DNA of 64,000 nt from Branchiostoma floridae (lineage: Eukaryota > Chordata > Leptocardii > Amphioxiformes > Branchiostomatidae), in NCBI RefSeq assembly GCF_000003815.2, contig NC_049987.1, forward strand, positions 1,936,428 through 2,000,427, read 5' to 3'. A model generated the notes under the pieces. That model was given only the letters and a program-made list of their open reading frames with translations. It was not told the DNA's origin and did no database searches. Shown one piece after another: positions 35,201 to 44,712 of the stretch. Every line of letters starts with the position of its first letter. Position 1 is the stretch's first letter. The translations under genes and the position numbers were made by a program.

Positions 35201-38015
35201 AATCAGCACTTCAAAAAGAATCAGTGAAAGTAGAATTCTATGAAAAGTTTTAATAAAACAAAAAACCTTGACTTGCTCGTCCTGGAGGCACGCTCTCGTA
35301 TCCAGGGTTTTCCATGCCCTTCTTCACCACTGCACATCGTTTGCCCGTTGATATTCCTTCCAGGCCATTGGTGCGAGGAATGTCCGTTTCTTTCTTAAAA
35401 TCTGAGACAAATTGTTTAGCTGTTTCTAGTACCGATTATAAATGTTGTTCCATTCATTTCTCTTAAAATTTCATTTACATCCTGTCCACAAAATAATAAG
35501 TCTCTAACATTTTTTTATTGCAAAAATCTTTGGTGATGTAAAACAGTTACTTGTCTTAATAGTTTTCTCATTCAAATCAACAAAAGCAGAAATTGTTACC
35601 TTCTTCTGTCGCTCTTCCTGAAATAGTGTGTTTGTACATGGGATTAATCAGTTCCGTCGTGACCACCTCTTCTTGCCGACACAAGGCATCGTCTTTGCTT
35701 GTACCTAGAACATATTTCTCCACAAGTTGTCATAACTTGATTGGCGTGCGTAAGAGGACAGCAACTTGTGCTGGTTTTCATATGTTCCCCAACCCAAAAC
35801 ATTGCATAACCAACCTGGAGTCGACGTGGACTGAACTCCAATGATTTGCAAGGAGGAAAATGCGACTTGCCCCCAAATACCAGCAGAAATATAAACATGG
35901 AGGGATGTGCATGGAATTAGATTTGAGAGTCTGGGATACAGAATTTGTTTTTTTTTAGAACTAGTTGCCAAATTAGTATATACAGTGGAAGTCAGTTAAT
36001 TGCATGTCGGATTAACGCACACTTCGGTCTATTGTACGAAATTCCAAAATCCCGTGGTGGTGTGGTCTAACTGAATAACTTCGCATTATCACACAGAATT
36101 GGTTGGCGAATTGGGTGTGCAATTAGGAGGCGTCCGATGTATTACATTAATTAAAAACAAACCAGTACACAGAAAAGAAAAACATGAAGGGGAAGGAAAG
36201 AAGCCAGATTGGCTTTTCGTGCCCCCTCCCCCCTCCCCCCCCCCAACTAAAAAATTAGATAGCATGAAATTATTAAATTATACATAATCATCAAATCAAA
36301 TAAAACAAAATAAAACTTAACCTAAATTGAAAAATGAAGAATCTTCATGAAAAAGAAGTCTTTTTACAAATGATTGATAATAAATACAAAACAAAGTTTA
36401 AAAATCATAAATGAATAATTAGGAATTTTCCACAAATGTCTATCTTTTGAATTATTTGCTATCGGATTTCAAAGAAAAGGCAGAACAGTTAGATAAGGAA
36501 AACACATTAGGTAAAAGTTTTGAAATCTAACTTGAGAAGTTTTCTTAAAAATTGGATAATGATAAGCAAAATTGTTGAAGTTGGCTTGCATTGTTCCATA
36601 TTGTGGAAGATCTTAACTTTATTGTATGTTGTTCGTGACAGGATTTTGTCTTAATTGGACTTAAAATATTTTGCTGTATTGTATAGTGGTGGTGAATATC
36701 TGACCTCACTACCGGACTGATTATGGAAAATGGCCTTTGTGTTATTTGTATGTTATGTGTGATGTGTCATGTACTATGTGTATCCAGGGCCCCACTGAAA
36801 AGCAGTGTGGTTACACTGAGTTGTGCCACCCTGGCTAAAGAAAACAGACTAAATAAAATTAAAAAATAAGGATTAAATGTTCTTGGATCAAAGTGACAGT
36901 AATAAAATCACTTTTTCTTTGATAACAACACGTTGGTCAAATTAAGATATTTATCCTAACTTTTGCCATACCAAGCATGTCCAAACATACATTGTCCTAA
37001 ATTAAGGGACGACGATCTTACCCAGGGCATTAGTAAAATTAAGTGCTCCCATTGTGACCTGTCCAGAAGTTTGTATATTGGATTGACCCCCGTAAACACA
37101 TAACTTAATTGTTTTGGGGTTCAGGGACAAATGCTTTAAAAATATTTAAAGAGGATGTTTGTGAAACTCTTTGGCATAAGACGATAAATGCATAATTGCA
37201 AAATCAGTTTCTTTGCAATTTTGTGATGTAGATGTAACGTGGCCAATTCTGAAGGATAAATACATGTAAGAAAAACATATTTATAGATATCAATTTGTGA
37301 TCAGCGAGAAAATTTCTAGTTCCGTGTTTGGTCATTTTAGTCGTAAAGGCGTTGAATGTTTAGGGTTAAATTAGGGTGAACAAGATACTGATATTTCTTT
37401 AAACACCTTCGTACATTCAGTAAACATCGCCTTGATTTGTTTCTGAAAAATAATCAGTTTATAAACAAATTCGTTCAGAATTTCATCATATAGCTTATTT
37501 ATATATGTATTTTTCTCTTTCCTAAATGATTTAGAGAACCTACCTGCTGGTTGATTTGGAGTAGATACAGGTATGATAGCAGGTGCTACTCCGTCTGTCT
37601 GGTACATCACAGACTCTGACTTCTTACCGTCAGCAGATTTGTTCGTGTCCTCTGAGTCTTCATAGAGCCTCGACGAAGCTCCGGGATCTGTTAAGTCTCC
37701 ACATAAGTAAATCCCAGACAATTGTCCGGTCGGTTTCTCTGCTGTGTCTTCGTAGATGCGTGAAACCGCATTCGAGCTTTCTTGAACTGCATCTTGACGT
37801 TCTCGTTGTGCGAAGGTTGCTGATTCCTTGTGATCTGTTGTATCTCCGTACAGGTGTGACATAGGAGCGTCTTCCCCTACCATTTCAGCTCGGATGCCAT
37901 CATGACCAGAGTTCATAGAGACGGGCGCCTCGGCATGAGTCTCGACACAATCAGCATGTTCTGGCTCACAGTCCGCGGTTGTTAAGACGTGGTACAGCCC
38001 GGAGTATTTTCTCAT
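26912..38015 (-). CDS. Type II membrane receptor with fibrinogen-related domain (gene span)
   Basis: Predicted exons in transcript order: 38015-37544, 35704-35600, 35401-35267, 31839-31691, (one unresolved joint), 30986-30687, 30467-30351, 29019-28788, 27218-26912. All joins except the one after the transmembrane exon are in matching phase with GT-AG borders. The protein has an N-terminal cytoplasmic tail of about 253 residues with nine Tyr, one transmembrane helix, a short N-glycosylated stalk and a C-terminal fibrinogen-related domain outside the cell. FReD proteins bind acetylated sugars or other microbial ligands in ficolins, but the ligand here is unknown. The tail has repeated (I/L)Y(E/G)D(S/T) and two NPxY motifs, suggesting phosphotyrosine signalling or endocytic sorting. 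A broken partial copy lies at 11663-13000. Confidence 0.75.
27400..28655 (-). mobile_element. Octamer-rich repeat, inverted copy in receptor intron
   Basis: Reading the minus strand from 28655: ATTACCTTGGCCAGAATGGC, AAGGTTATGTTTT, a GTCTGTCT run, TCAAGAAGCCTTGGATGGAT, then paired octamer units near 28250, 28175, 28060, 27935, 27830 and 27640. It is nearly colinear with 945-1800. Inserted between FReD exons 27218 and 28788. Confidence 0.8.
28788..29019 (-). CDS. Receptor exon: FReD middle third
   Basis: Acceptor GTTAAGCAG/GGGGAGG, donor TTCGA/GTAAGT. It encodes [42 protein letters not shown] and YSLRID, all family hallmarks. After LRID comes a divergent stretch ([20 protein letters not shown]) where most family members have a D-W/F-G-x-x-x-Y-A segment; it is a few residues longer and has an extra Cys. 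Confidence 0.88.
29135..29280. repeat. (GT)n microsatellite with CG core
   Basis: GT/TG dinucleotides with a CGCGCGCGCGCG stretch near 29214-29226, which could favour Z-DNA. Frames over it are artefacts. Confidence 0.95.
29284..29420 (+). mobile_element. Octamer-family repeat fragment
   Basis: GGAACCTCCGGATCGATTGT, ATGATATTTGGTA and AAATTCAAGGTCGA correspond to the 5' block of the 945 element (GGATGGATCCTGATGATATT). Diverged. Confidence 0.4.
30118..30320. mobile_element. Octamer-family repeat fragment in receptor intron
   Basis: CATTTGCATAATTAGAATGA followed by ATATGAGGTCTCGGAACTCTTGTTA, an end also seen near 2100, 7060 and 27425. Confidence 0.5.
30351..30467 (-). CDS. Receptor exon: FReD N-terminal third
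   Basis: Acceptor TCAGTTCCAG/GAAAC, donor GACG/GTGAGG, phases 1 and 1. It encodes [35 protein letters not shown], the standard start of a fibrinogen-related domain; the split Gly joins the GGW of the next exon. Two N-glycosylation sequons (NYS, NIT). Confidence 0.88.
30687..30986 (-). CDS. Receptor exon: Thr-rich glycosylated stalk
   Basis: Acceptor TTTTATAG/GGCTG, donor TGCC/GTAAGG; phase 1 at both ends, so it joins 30467 in frame (Arg codon split). Low-complexity stalk with four N-x-T sequons inside a short repeat ([20 protein letters not shown]). The plus-strand frame over the same DNA (Val/Ser-rich) is its shadow. Confidence 0.7.
31691..31839 (-). CDS. Receptor exon: transmembrane segment
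   Basis: Acceptor GCTTTCCAG/TAGAC joins the 35267 exon in phase (Val codon split). It encodes [20 protein letters not shown] then [20 protein letters not shown], a single hydrophobic helix preceded by basic residues, giving a cytoplasmic N terminus (type II). Donor AGTCAG/GTTTGT leaves phase 0, whereas the stalk exon needs phase 1, so a small exon between 30987 and 31690 or another donor remains to be found. A GTAAGT donor at 31576-31581, preceded by WKIDAIG in the needed phase, is a candidate. Confidence 0.7.
31840..34049. other. Intron sequence of the receptor gene
   Basis: No further exon recognised. It contains the 32021-32113 hairpin and an octamer-family fragment at about 33325-33410 (AAAACGCCGCTGCAGTTCCG, similar to 2479-2545). 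Confidence 0.4.
32021..32113. repeat. Long hairpin, 34-35 base arms
   Basis: TCATCCTCCTACGCGGGGAC... (32021-32055) is the reverse complement of 32080-32113 with one substitution and one single-base indel; the loop is 24 bases. Unlike the TIR elements nearby it is only 93 bases overall. Confidence 0.9.
34050..34967. mobile_element. piggyBac-like MITE
   Basis: Perfect 16-bp TIRs, CCCTATCTAGACCAGG and CCTGGTCTAGATAGGG, flanked on both sides by TTAA (34046-34049, 34968-34971), the piggyBac target. 918 bp without transposase. Internal CAAGATGGCGGACAA words occur twice and TGACGTCA-like words are frequent in 34600-34800. Confidence 0.9.
35267..35401 (-). CDS. Receptor exon C: cytoplasmic tail with NPxY
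   Basis: Acceptor TTGTCTCAG/ATTTT, donor CAAG/GTTTTT, phases 1 and 1, 135 bases. It encodes [15 protein letters not shown] through [23 protein letters not shown] (about residues 224-227) is an NPxY-type motif recognised by PTB domains or endocytic adaptors. Confidence 0.7.
35600..35704 (-). CDS. Receptor exon B: cytoplasmic tail with NPxY
   Basis: Acceptor TGTTCTAG/GTACA, donor GAAGAAG/GTAACA, phases 1 and 1. It encodes [20 protein letters not shown] then PMY; NPMY is a second NPxY motif. Homologous exon in the broken copy at 11663-11800 has TPVY instead. Confidence 0.75.
35979..36140 (+). mobile_element. Left-end fragment of pogo/Tigger-like element
   Basis: TACAGTGGAAGTCAGTTAAT and following words match the left TIR of the 50933 element. 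Confidence 0.55.
36141..37543. other. Receptor intron, no exon seen
   Basis: AT-rich. A G/C-run TCCCCCCCCCC at about 36230 and no coding signal. Confidence 0.4.
37544..38015 (-). CDS. Receptor exon A: N-terminal tyrosine-rich cytoplasmic tail
   Basis: Starts at the ATG at 38015 and ends GCAG/GTAGGT in phase 1, 157 codons. Tyr at 4, 8, 56, 88, 103, 118 and 138, in [29 protein letters not shown] and VMYQTD contexts. Acidic residues around each Tyr favour kinase recognition, but the motifs are not canonical ITAM or ITIM. No signal peptide, consistent with type II topology. The true start could be another upstream exon; the ATG is the first in an open frame. Confidence 0.75.
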
Positions 38016-38384
38016 CCACCGCCTGCATCTTTTCTATTTCAAATTTTCTTCTTTTGAGGGGAATAATCTCAGCAACTTTCAATCTGATGCTCGAAGTGGC
38101 AGATTACGGCGATTTTAGGCTGAAATACCAGCGTCAGCCCAGACCAGAAACGCAAGACAGGCTATCAAGGCGAGTCCAGACTTATTAAGTATGTTTACAT
38201 CATGTTACATAATGAGAAATTTAAGCTGCTAAGAAGATTTAATAAGCAATTCTTATAACTTCAAAAGCTATTCAAACCCCTTTTAACGCCAACGCACGCC
38301 GTAACTCAAAGTTCACGTCACAGAACACATACACATGGAAATCTGCAGCTCAAATAAGTCTAGAGCCTCCAACGCAGTGCATAG

Positions 38385-38811
38385 GGAAATCACTCTCACT
38401 CACTCACTCATTCACATATTCATTCATTCACTCTCACTCACTCACTCACTCATTCACTTACTCATTCATTCACTCTCACTCACTCATTCACTCGCTCTCA
38501 CTCACTCACTCACTCTCACTCACTCTCACTCACCCACTCACTCACTCACTCACTCACACACTCACTCTCACTCACTCACCCACTCACTCACTCACTCACT
38601 CACTCTCACTCACTCACCCACTCACTCAACCAACCGACCGACCGACCGACCACTCATTCATTCATTCATTCATTCACTCTCACTCACTCACTCACCCTCC
38701 CACGCACTCACTTACTCACTCATTCACTTATCCATCCATTCACTCTCACTCACTCACTGAATCACTCACTCACCCACTCACTCACTCACTCACTCACTCA
38801 CTGAGTCGGTT
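38385..38811. repeat. (CTCA)n-type microsatellite
   Basis: About 430 bases of CACT/CTCA tetramers with CATT, CACC and GACC variants. The His/Ser/Leu frame is an artefact. Confidence 0.97.
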
Positions 38812-41800
38812 AATAATAAACTTGCTGTTGGTTTTTTTTGCCGCAGGATGCAAAGAAACGTAAAAGAATACACAACTGTTTTCAAGTGCTGTGTTGTAAT
38901 ATCATTAGCTCCAATATATAGGATGCGCGATAGAACACAACATCTGCTCAACATTTCTATAAATTCAAGAAAAGAAAATTCCGACTATGATAATTAATAC
39001 TGCTGACATAGTGTTTGTTAAATATATCATTGAATCACACAAAACCAAATAAATCATAAAACATTAAGATACATTTATTAAATTTGTGACAAATATGAAT
39101 GTTTATTTACTTGTATGTCATTATTCAATTCGTACAGTATATTTCAATTTTTGTAATATCTCTCAAACATGGCCGTTATGATTAATACCCTTCTTTACAA
39201 ATGATTCTTTAAAAATACATTGTAGCTGATATTGATGACTTACTATCAATTGAATAAACAATTATCAGCTATGTGCATATCATGTGACAGCTATGAACAT
39301 ATTGTATGACAAATATAAGCAAATGATATAGCAAGAAGCTGACTGAAGCATAACATTCATCTGGACCGCTGAATACTCGGAAAATTAATAATTTGATGGC
39401 ACCTATATTTCCAGCTTACAGATTTTTATGCCTTAAATATTTAGCTGTTTCATGTTACTAGATAAATGTCCCAAAAAAACTAACAATCACACAACAGGCA
39501 TTCTTTACTATTGAGCCCAAAACATACAATTTTAAGAGAATACTGACCATGGTAATACTAGAGATATATGTGCTGTAAGAGGCTCGGCTAACTTGCAGAT
39601 TGCTAGGTTTATTATTCATTCATTTATTATTCAACAACTACAAGAAACAGGCGCCAGTTCAATGGGGATGTAGGTTTTTAACGCTATTTTCATCAGTCAA
39701 CCGAAAGAATAATGGATAGACAAATTCTGCGAGGAAAACACCATGAGCTTAGACATATCAAAGCCTCGGTATATCAAGTAACGTTATATATCATTTTTGC
39801 CAAAGGTAAATACATAGCCTTGTAGATGAGCGTCTGTCTTGTCAGCATTCTGTTGCAGACGATTAATGATGAAGACGAAAGCTAAGTCTCCTTGCAGACA
39901 GCGGTACCAAATAGTGCAAGATGATGAGTCACTGACCGGTACAGATGCCTCAGCTAGGATGTCGTGTACAGTAGAATCGGACCACGCCGTGGTCAAATAT
40001 TATGGATTTATTAGTTATGACGGACGTATTTTGTATGCTTGAATGTATATGTTGGTAATGTGACAGACAGTACATCACACGGGCCTGCCAGGCAGCCGAG
40101 ACGTAGACATCTGCAGTGGTTCCGTGATGAACTGTATCATTGCCGCAACTGTAAGAAACGTCATCATGCGACTTGAATCATTACAGCAGTTTTATTTCCT
40201 AGTCGCAGGGTGTATGTGTCCTCAAGAGTTGAAAGTTTATGAGCGTACAGTGCAGTATGAAAATGCACATTAGAAAGTACCACATCAGTTATGTAAATTG
40301 TAATGTACAATTAAGGCAGTGTTTGGATGTTCAGAACTGGCAGGGCTTTTCTACAGCAGACGAATGGGTGCACGGCACTGTCTTCCAAATCTTTCTTCAA
40401 GGTGTGGGTGTCCTTAAACCTGTTCCTGACAGGAATGCTGCGAGTTGAGCTCTTAACTATATTTTCTGTGCGAGCTTGACATTCAGCAAATCTCTGTACG
40501 CCACTTGAATACGTAATTTTAATCCGTGATCATTATGAGCTCTGAGCTTGACAAAAATCAAGCTGCAGATTTGAAGTCAATACAAGTTCCTGTGATTTTC
40601 CCCAAACGTTAACATGACATCATTTTATATTTTGCTCCTATATTTTGAGGCCTGACAGTCACAGCTCATTGAGTTAATGTTACAACATTCTAGATTTAAA
40701 GATCCATAAAGTTGTCTCCAGTGAAAAAATATGCATTAAGCTTATTTCCCCATTGGACCGGCTCCTACTGTCTGTTGGCACTCACTTCTATTATACATCT
40801 ATATATGCCTGCCACCAGTAGTAGAATTCAATAAGGTTTCGCGAACAACGCTAGAAAGAAAGTACATTCACATTTAGCAATCGCTCAATTCTCAGCTCTC
40901 GCTAGGTTGCAAGTGTCTTTCTCTTGAATGTACAAGCACTGTTAGTCTGATAATCCAACCAGGTGGCTAAACAGCACTATATTGTAACAGTTGAAAATTA
41001 TACATTTGGTAGTTCCATAAATTTGACACAATTTTCCTTAAGCCTATTTTGTCATTTGACTGACGGCCGCTGTTATGTGACAAACTACTATTTATTCTTA
41101 TATATGCAAGCCGTGGATTAATATTCTTTACAGCGAAACACCTGACCTAACGCTAGAAAGTATACCCCATTCATATTCAGCTAACGATTTTGTCAGCTTT
41201 CGTTTGTAGTTAGTCTAATAATTCCAACATAAGGCCAAAACAACACTGCTTTAGATATGATGGACATCCCATAACATTGGCTCTACGTAGAATTATAAAA
41301 TATTCCATCAACTTATTTCACCATTGGATTGGATGTGATATGATGATGATGATGGACGGGCTGTCGCTGCCACGTAACATCCTACTTCACCTACATATTG
41401 ATATACCATATTCACACGATGTTCTACCAACACTTGAATTTAATCAGGTTGCTGTTGTCAGAAATATTTTACCACCAAATACTTCACACAACGCTACAAA
41501 TCAAAATATTGATATTCAACCTTTTTTTAGCCTTTGTTTGCAAAGTTCTTTCTCCTTAGTGAAGAAAATATGTTGGCATTACACATTTAGGAAGTGGTCA
41601 GATTCATGTTCTAGAGCCCCTTCTTATAACAGTATGGCTAAAACTGCTCTAAGACTTGGCTAAATTTCCTATACAGACAATTAGATATTACTCAGCCACT
41701 GAATTCACACTAGCGATACATTTAACAACGATAGGCGTTTTAGTTTAACGTTCTAGTAGTAACATTTCTCCTTAAATGGTATAGGAAATTGAATTGCAAA

Positions 41801-43239
41801 ATGTTTAAGATAAAAAAAAGTTGTTAAGATAATCCATACTAAGACTGTTATGACAGACCTCTCTTTCACACAGGGTTAGATTATGTGATATTTTTCAGTC
41901 ATGTTAATTTTTTAAACTTAAGAGTATCAACACAATGACATCCTCTGGAAACCACAAAAATGAGGCAATCGTACGAATAGAAAAAAAAGGTTTCGCCAAA
42001 AATTGCCTTCAGTATGAAACATAAGTAGTCAGAAAAATTTGACAAACGACTTTAAGTATACATACTACGAAAGGTATACGAAATACTAGATTTTTATTTT
42101 TGTTCTTTCACGTCTTCTTTGACGTTGAAATTTGTTTTGACATTCTATGTCATTAGTATCCATATTTAGATTGACGGCACATAAATGCTCATTTTACAGC
42201 TGTTTTGCGTGGTTCAAAACTTTTTCTTTAATTTTTGGAGACGGCATAAAATTGATGTGTAGGTCGATGTCATCCGTATAATCAAATCAACATGGCCTAA
42301 TATATCCACCACAGGTTATCTGAAACGTATGACCAGTGGGTGTTGTCGCGTCACGTGACGCGTCAATTTCCGTTGGACCAAACTTCAAATAAGTCCCGCA
42401 AACTCTAAGTGCTAGTTAGGTAAAGCTTATTTGTTTCAATATGTGTCGTAACAATGATGTCTGAAAATTTGTCTACGAAAAAAAGTTTTGGATCAATCGT
42501 ATAATCAAGAGGTTAAATGTCATGTTCGTTACGAAGCTTTTTTACAATTTGCGTTTCTTTATACGTCATTTCAATCATTCAAAGTCTAAATATTTATCTC
42601 CAAATTTAACCATTTATCAACGTGGTACAATTGCCAACGTTTTTTCATCATGATCTAATAAAATCAATGAATTTTTATTTAAACACATCATCGGTAGGAA
42701 GGAAAATTCATAAGTGCAATATAATTGACATCGTCATTTGAAAATATATTGTTTGAAATTGGTCTCAAAAAGGTCCTAAGCATATGAAGTAACATCAATG
42801 GTAGGAACGATAAGTTTGAAAGTCATTTCAGTCACAAAGTTTAAATGGACAAATTTTACTTCTTTTCATTTGTTTTCTCCATGATCATGTGTCGTTTCAA
42901 TCAGGGGAAGTCTAAATATTCATCGCAAACTGTCTGTTTCAAAATTACCAACGTATTGCAATTATGTTTTGACAAATTGTCTTGATGAAGTAATGGAAAT
43001 TTGACATTATCAATAGGGAGGGAAAGGTTGAAATTCATTTGTATTGACCTCGTATGTGTGGGCGGAAATTGTTCCATTGTGTTTCTCAGTACATGTTGTC
43101 AATCAAGAGACGTCTGCAAGCGAATGCTGTGTCATTCAGGACGAGTACGTAGTTTGGATGAAATGTTCAGTTTATGTTGTCAGCTTCGTCAAGAAGACTT
43201 AATTATGTTGCCAAGAATCTCTCTCTCTCTCTCTGTTAA
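38812..43239. other. Gene-poor region
   Basis: No gene recognised. 40720-41560 contains three diverged direct copies, roughly 290 bases apart, around (A)AGC(t)TATTTc(n)CCATTGGA (about 40740, 41040, 41310). A palindromic CGCGTCACGTGACGCG lies at 42347-42362. A short frame at 39784-39996 (minus) is unrecognised. Confidence 0.4.
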
Positions 43240-44487
43240 GGTCCCCTCTCACTGGACGTGGGGCACTCTTGCGGCATTGCTGCGTTCGTTCACTGCGGCA
43301 CTGTTGTGTTAATTTCGCCGATTTTGTCTTGCACTCACACTGACTTGCGGAACTTTTGCGTTTCTAGACTAGATGAACATGTTATTGACAATTGCAGCGT
43401 TGTCAGTTTATGAAAAATCACTGTAAAGTGACGAGAATGCCCAAAAATGAGATTTATAATGAAAAGATTTCCCTTATGATAATGAATTATATGATGCATA
43501 TGCTATAAATAACCTTGAAAGACTTTTATTGTAAAGGAAATGACCCGAATGAACAGACACGAACCATATACCAGATTTGACTCCATGTGTACGTTTGGCA
43601 CCATGTAACGTTATGTGTAATGATGTATGCTTATATGTTTATCAAGCTCCTTGATGTTTATTCACCAATTTTGCAAATTTTGTAAATGAAAATGTTTGAT
43701 ATTTCATACTTTTTTGTATGACGCGGAGTATTTTCATTGTCGGCGGATGGCTTGCCAGCCTATTGATGAAGTCTAAGTCTATCATATTTGTAAAAAGTGA
43801 GCAAAATATGGCCCATGGGTCCGAATAACTGCAATTTTGTATTTTATCGGCGGCAGCCTACCAGCAATGATTACACTGCTTGTAACGTTATAACACAAAC
43901 TCAAAAGCAAACGTTATCATCTCACATAAATAATTTCTTTTTTAACGTTGTACGATAATCTTTTTCTCTACATCCGTAGGTTAATCGATAAACCAGTTAC
44001 TTATTTTTTTGTTTTCAAGTATAGAATACTGACCTACTTTCCATTAAATAAATCAAAAGATGTATTTTTAAGTTAACTCTGAAAACGGATACAAGGTAAG
44101 TTTTGTGGAATTCGCAATGCGTAGCAGGATCGAAAACCGCTGTAAAATTATTAGAAATACATCTAAAATAGCTTTTCTGTGATAAAAGGATGTTTACTTT
44201 TGATTCTTGGTGTAAAATAGGCAAAATTTATCCTTGATACTGTTTGGCGCGTGGTGGCGGCACTGTGGGGGTATTGTTGGGGCACCGTTGGGGCACTGTT
44301 GGGGCATCTTGCCACTTGCGTTATTTTCAAATTTTCCAAAAAAAGTCGCGCTTGCAACCGGCACTTCTAGGTTTGCTTGCGGCACCTCTAGGTTTCGCGG
44401 GGGCACCTCTAGGTTCCGTGGGGGTACATCTGCGTTTTCGAACGCAGCAAAGCCGCAAGCGTGCCCCACGTCCAGTGAGAGGGGACC
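43240..44487. mobile_element. Nonautonomous TIR element, 49-bp inverted ends
   Basis: 43240-43288 (GGTCCCCTCTCACTGGACGT...) and 44439-44487 are inverted repeats with about two mismatches in 49 bases. The interior lacks a transposase. Near the right end are short tandem words GGGGCACcGTTG and GGCACCTCTAGGTTtCG (about 21-bp spacing). Flanks are TTAA on the left and TTTA on the right. Superfamily undecided. Confidence 0.85.
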
Positions 44488-44712
44488 TTTAGGCGCGCGC
44501 AAGCGCGTGTGTGTGTGTGCGTGTGAGTGCGCGCGAGTTTGTGTGTGTGTGCGCGTGTGTGTGTGTGTGTTTGTGAAATGTCACGCTGGCCTAAGTGGGT
44601 AGGCGCCTAAGCGACTAGTTTGGAACGCTTTCGGGCAATTTTGTCATACGCCCTAAAAAGAATAACTTGAGCAGATTGACAAATTGGTCAAGAATACATC
44701 TGTGGAATTGCT

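Noticed and set aside
38335-38760. 141-codon His/Ser/Leu-rich frame
   Set aside because: Produced by the CTCA tetramer microsatellite.
39784-40140. Minus-strand frame following an acceptor-like site
   Set aside because: Stops break the stretch unless unlikely introns are assumed, and no family is recognised.
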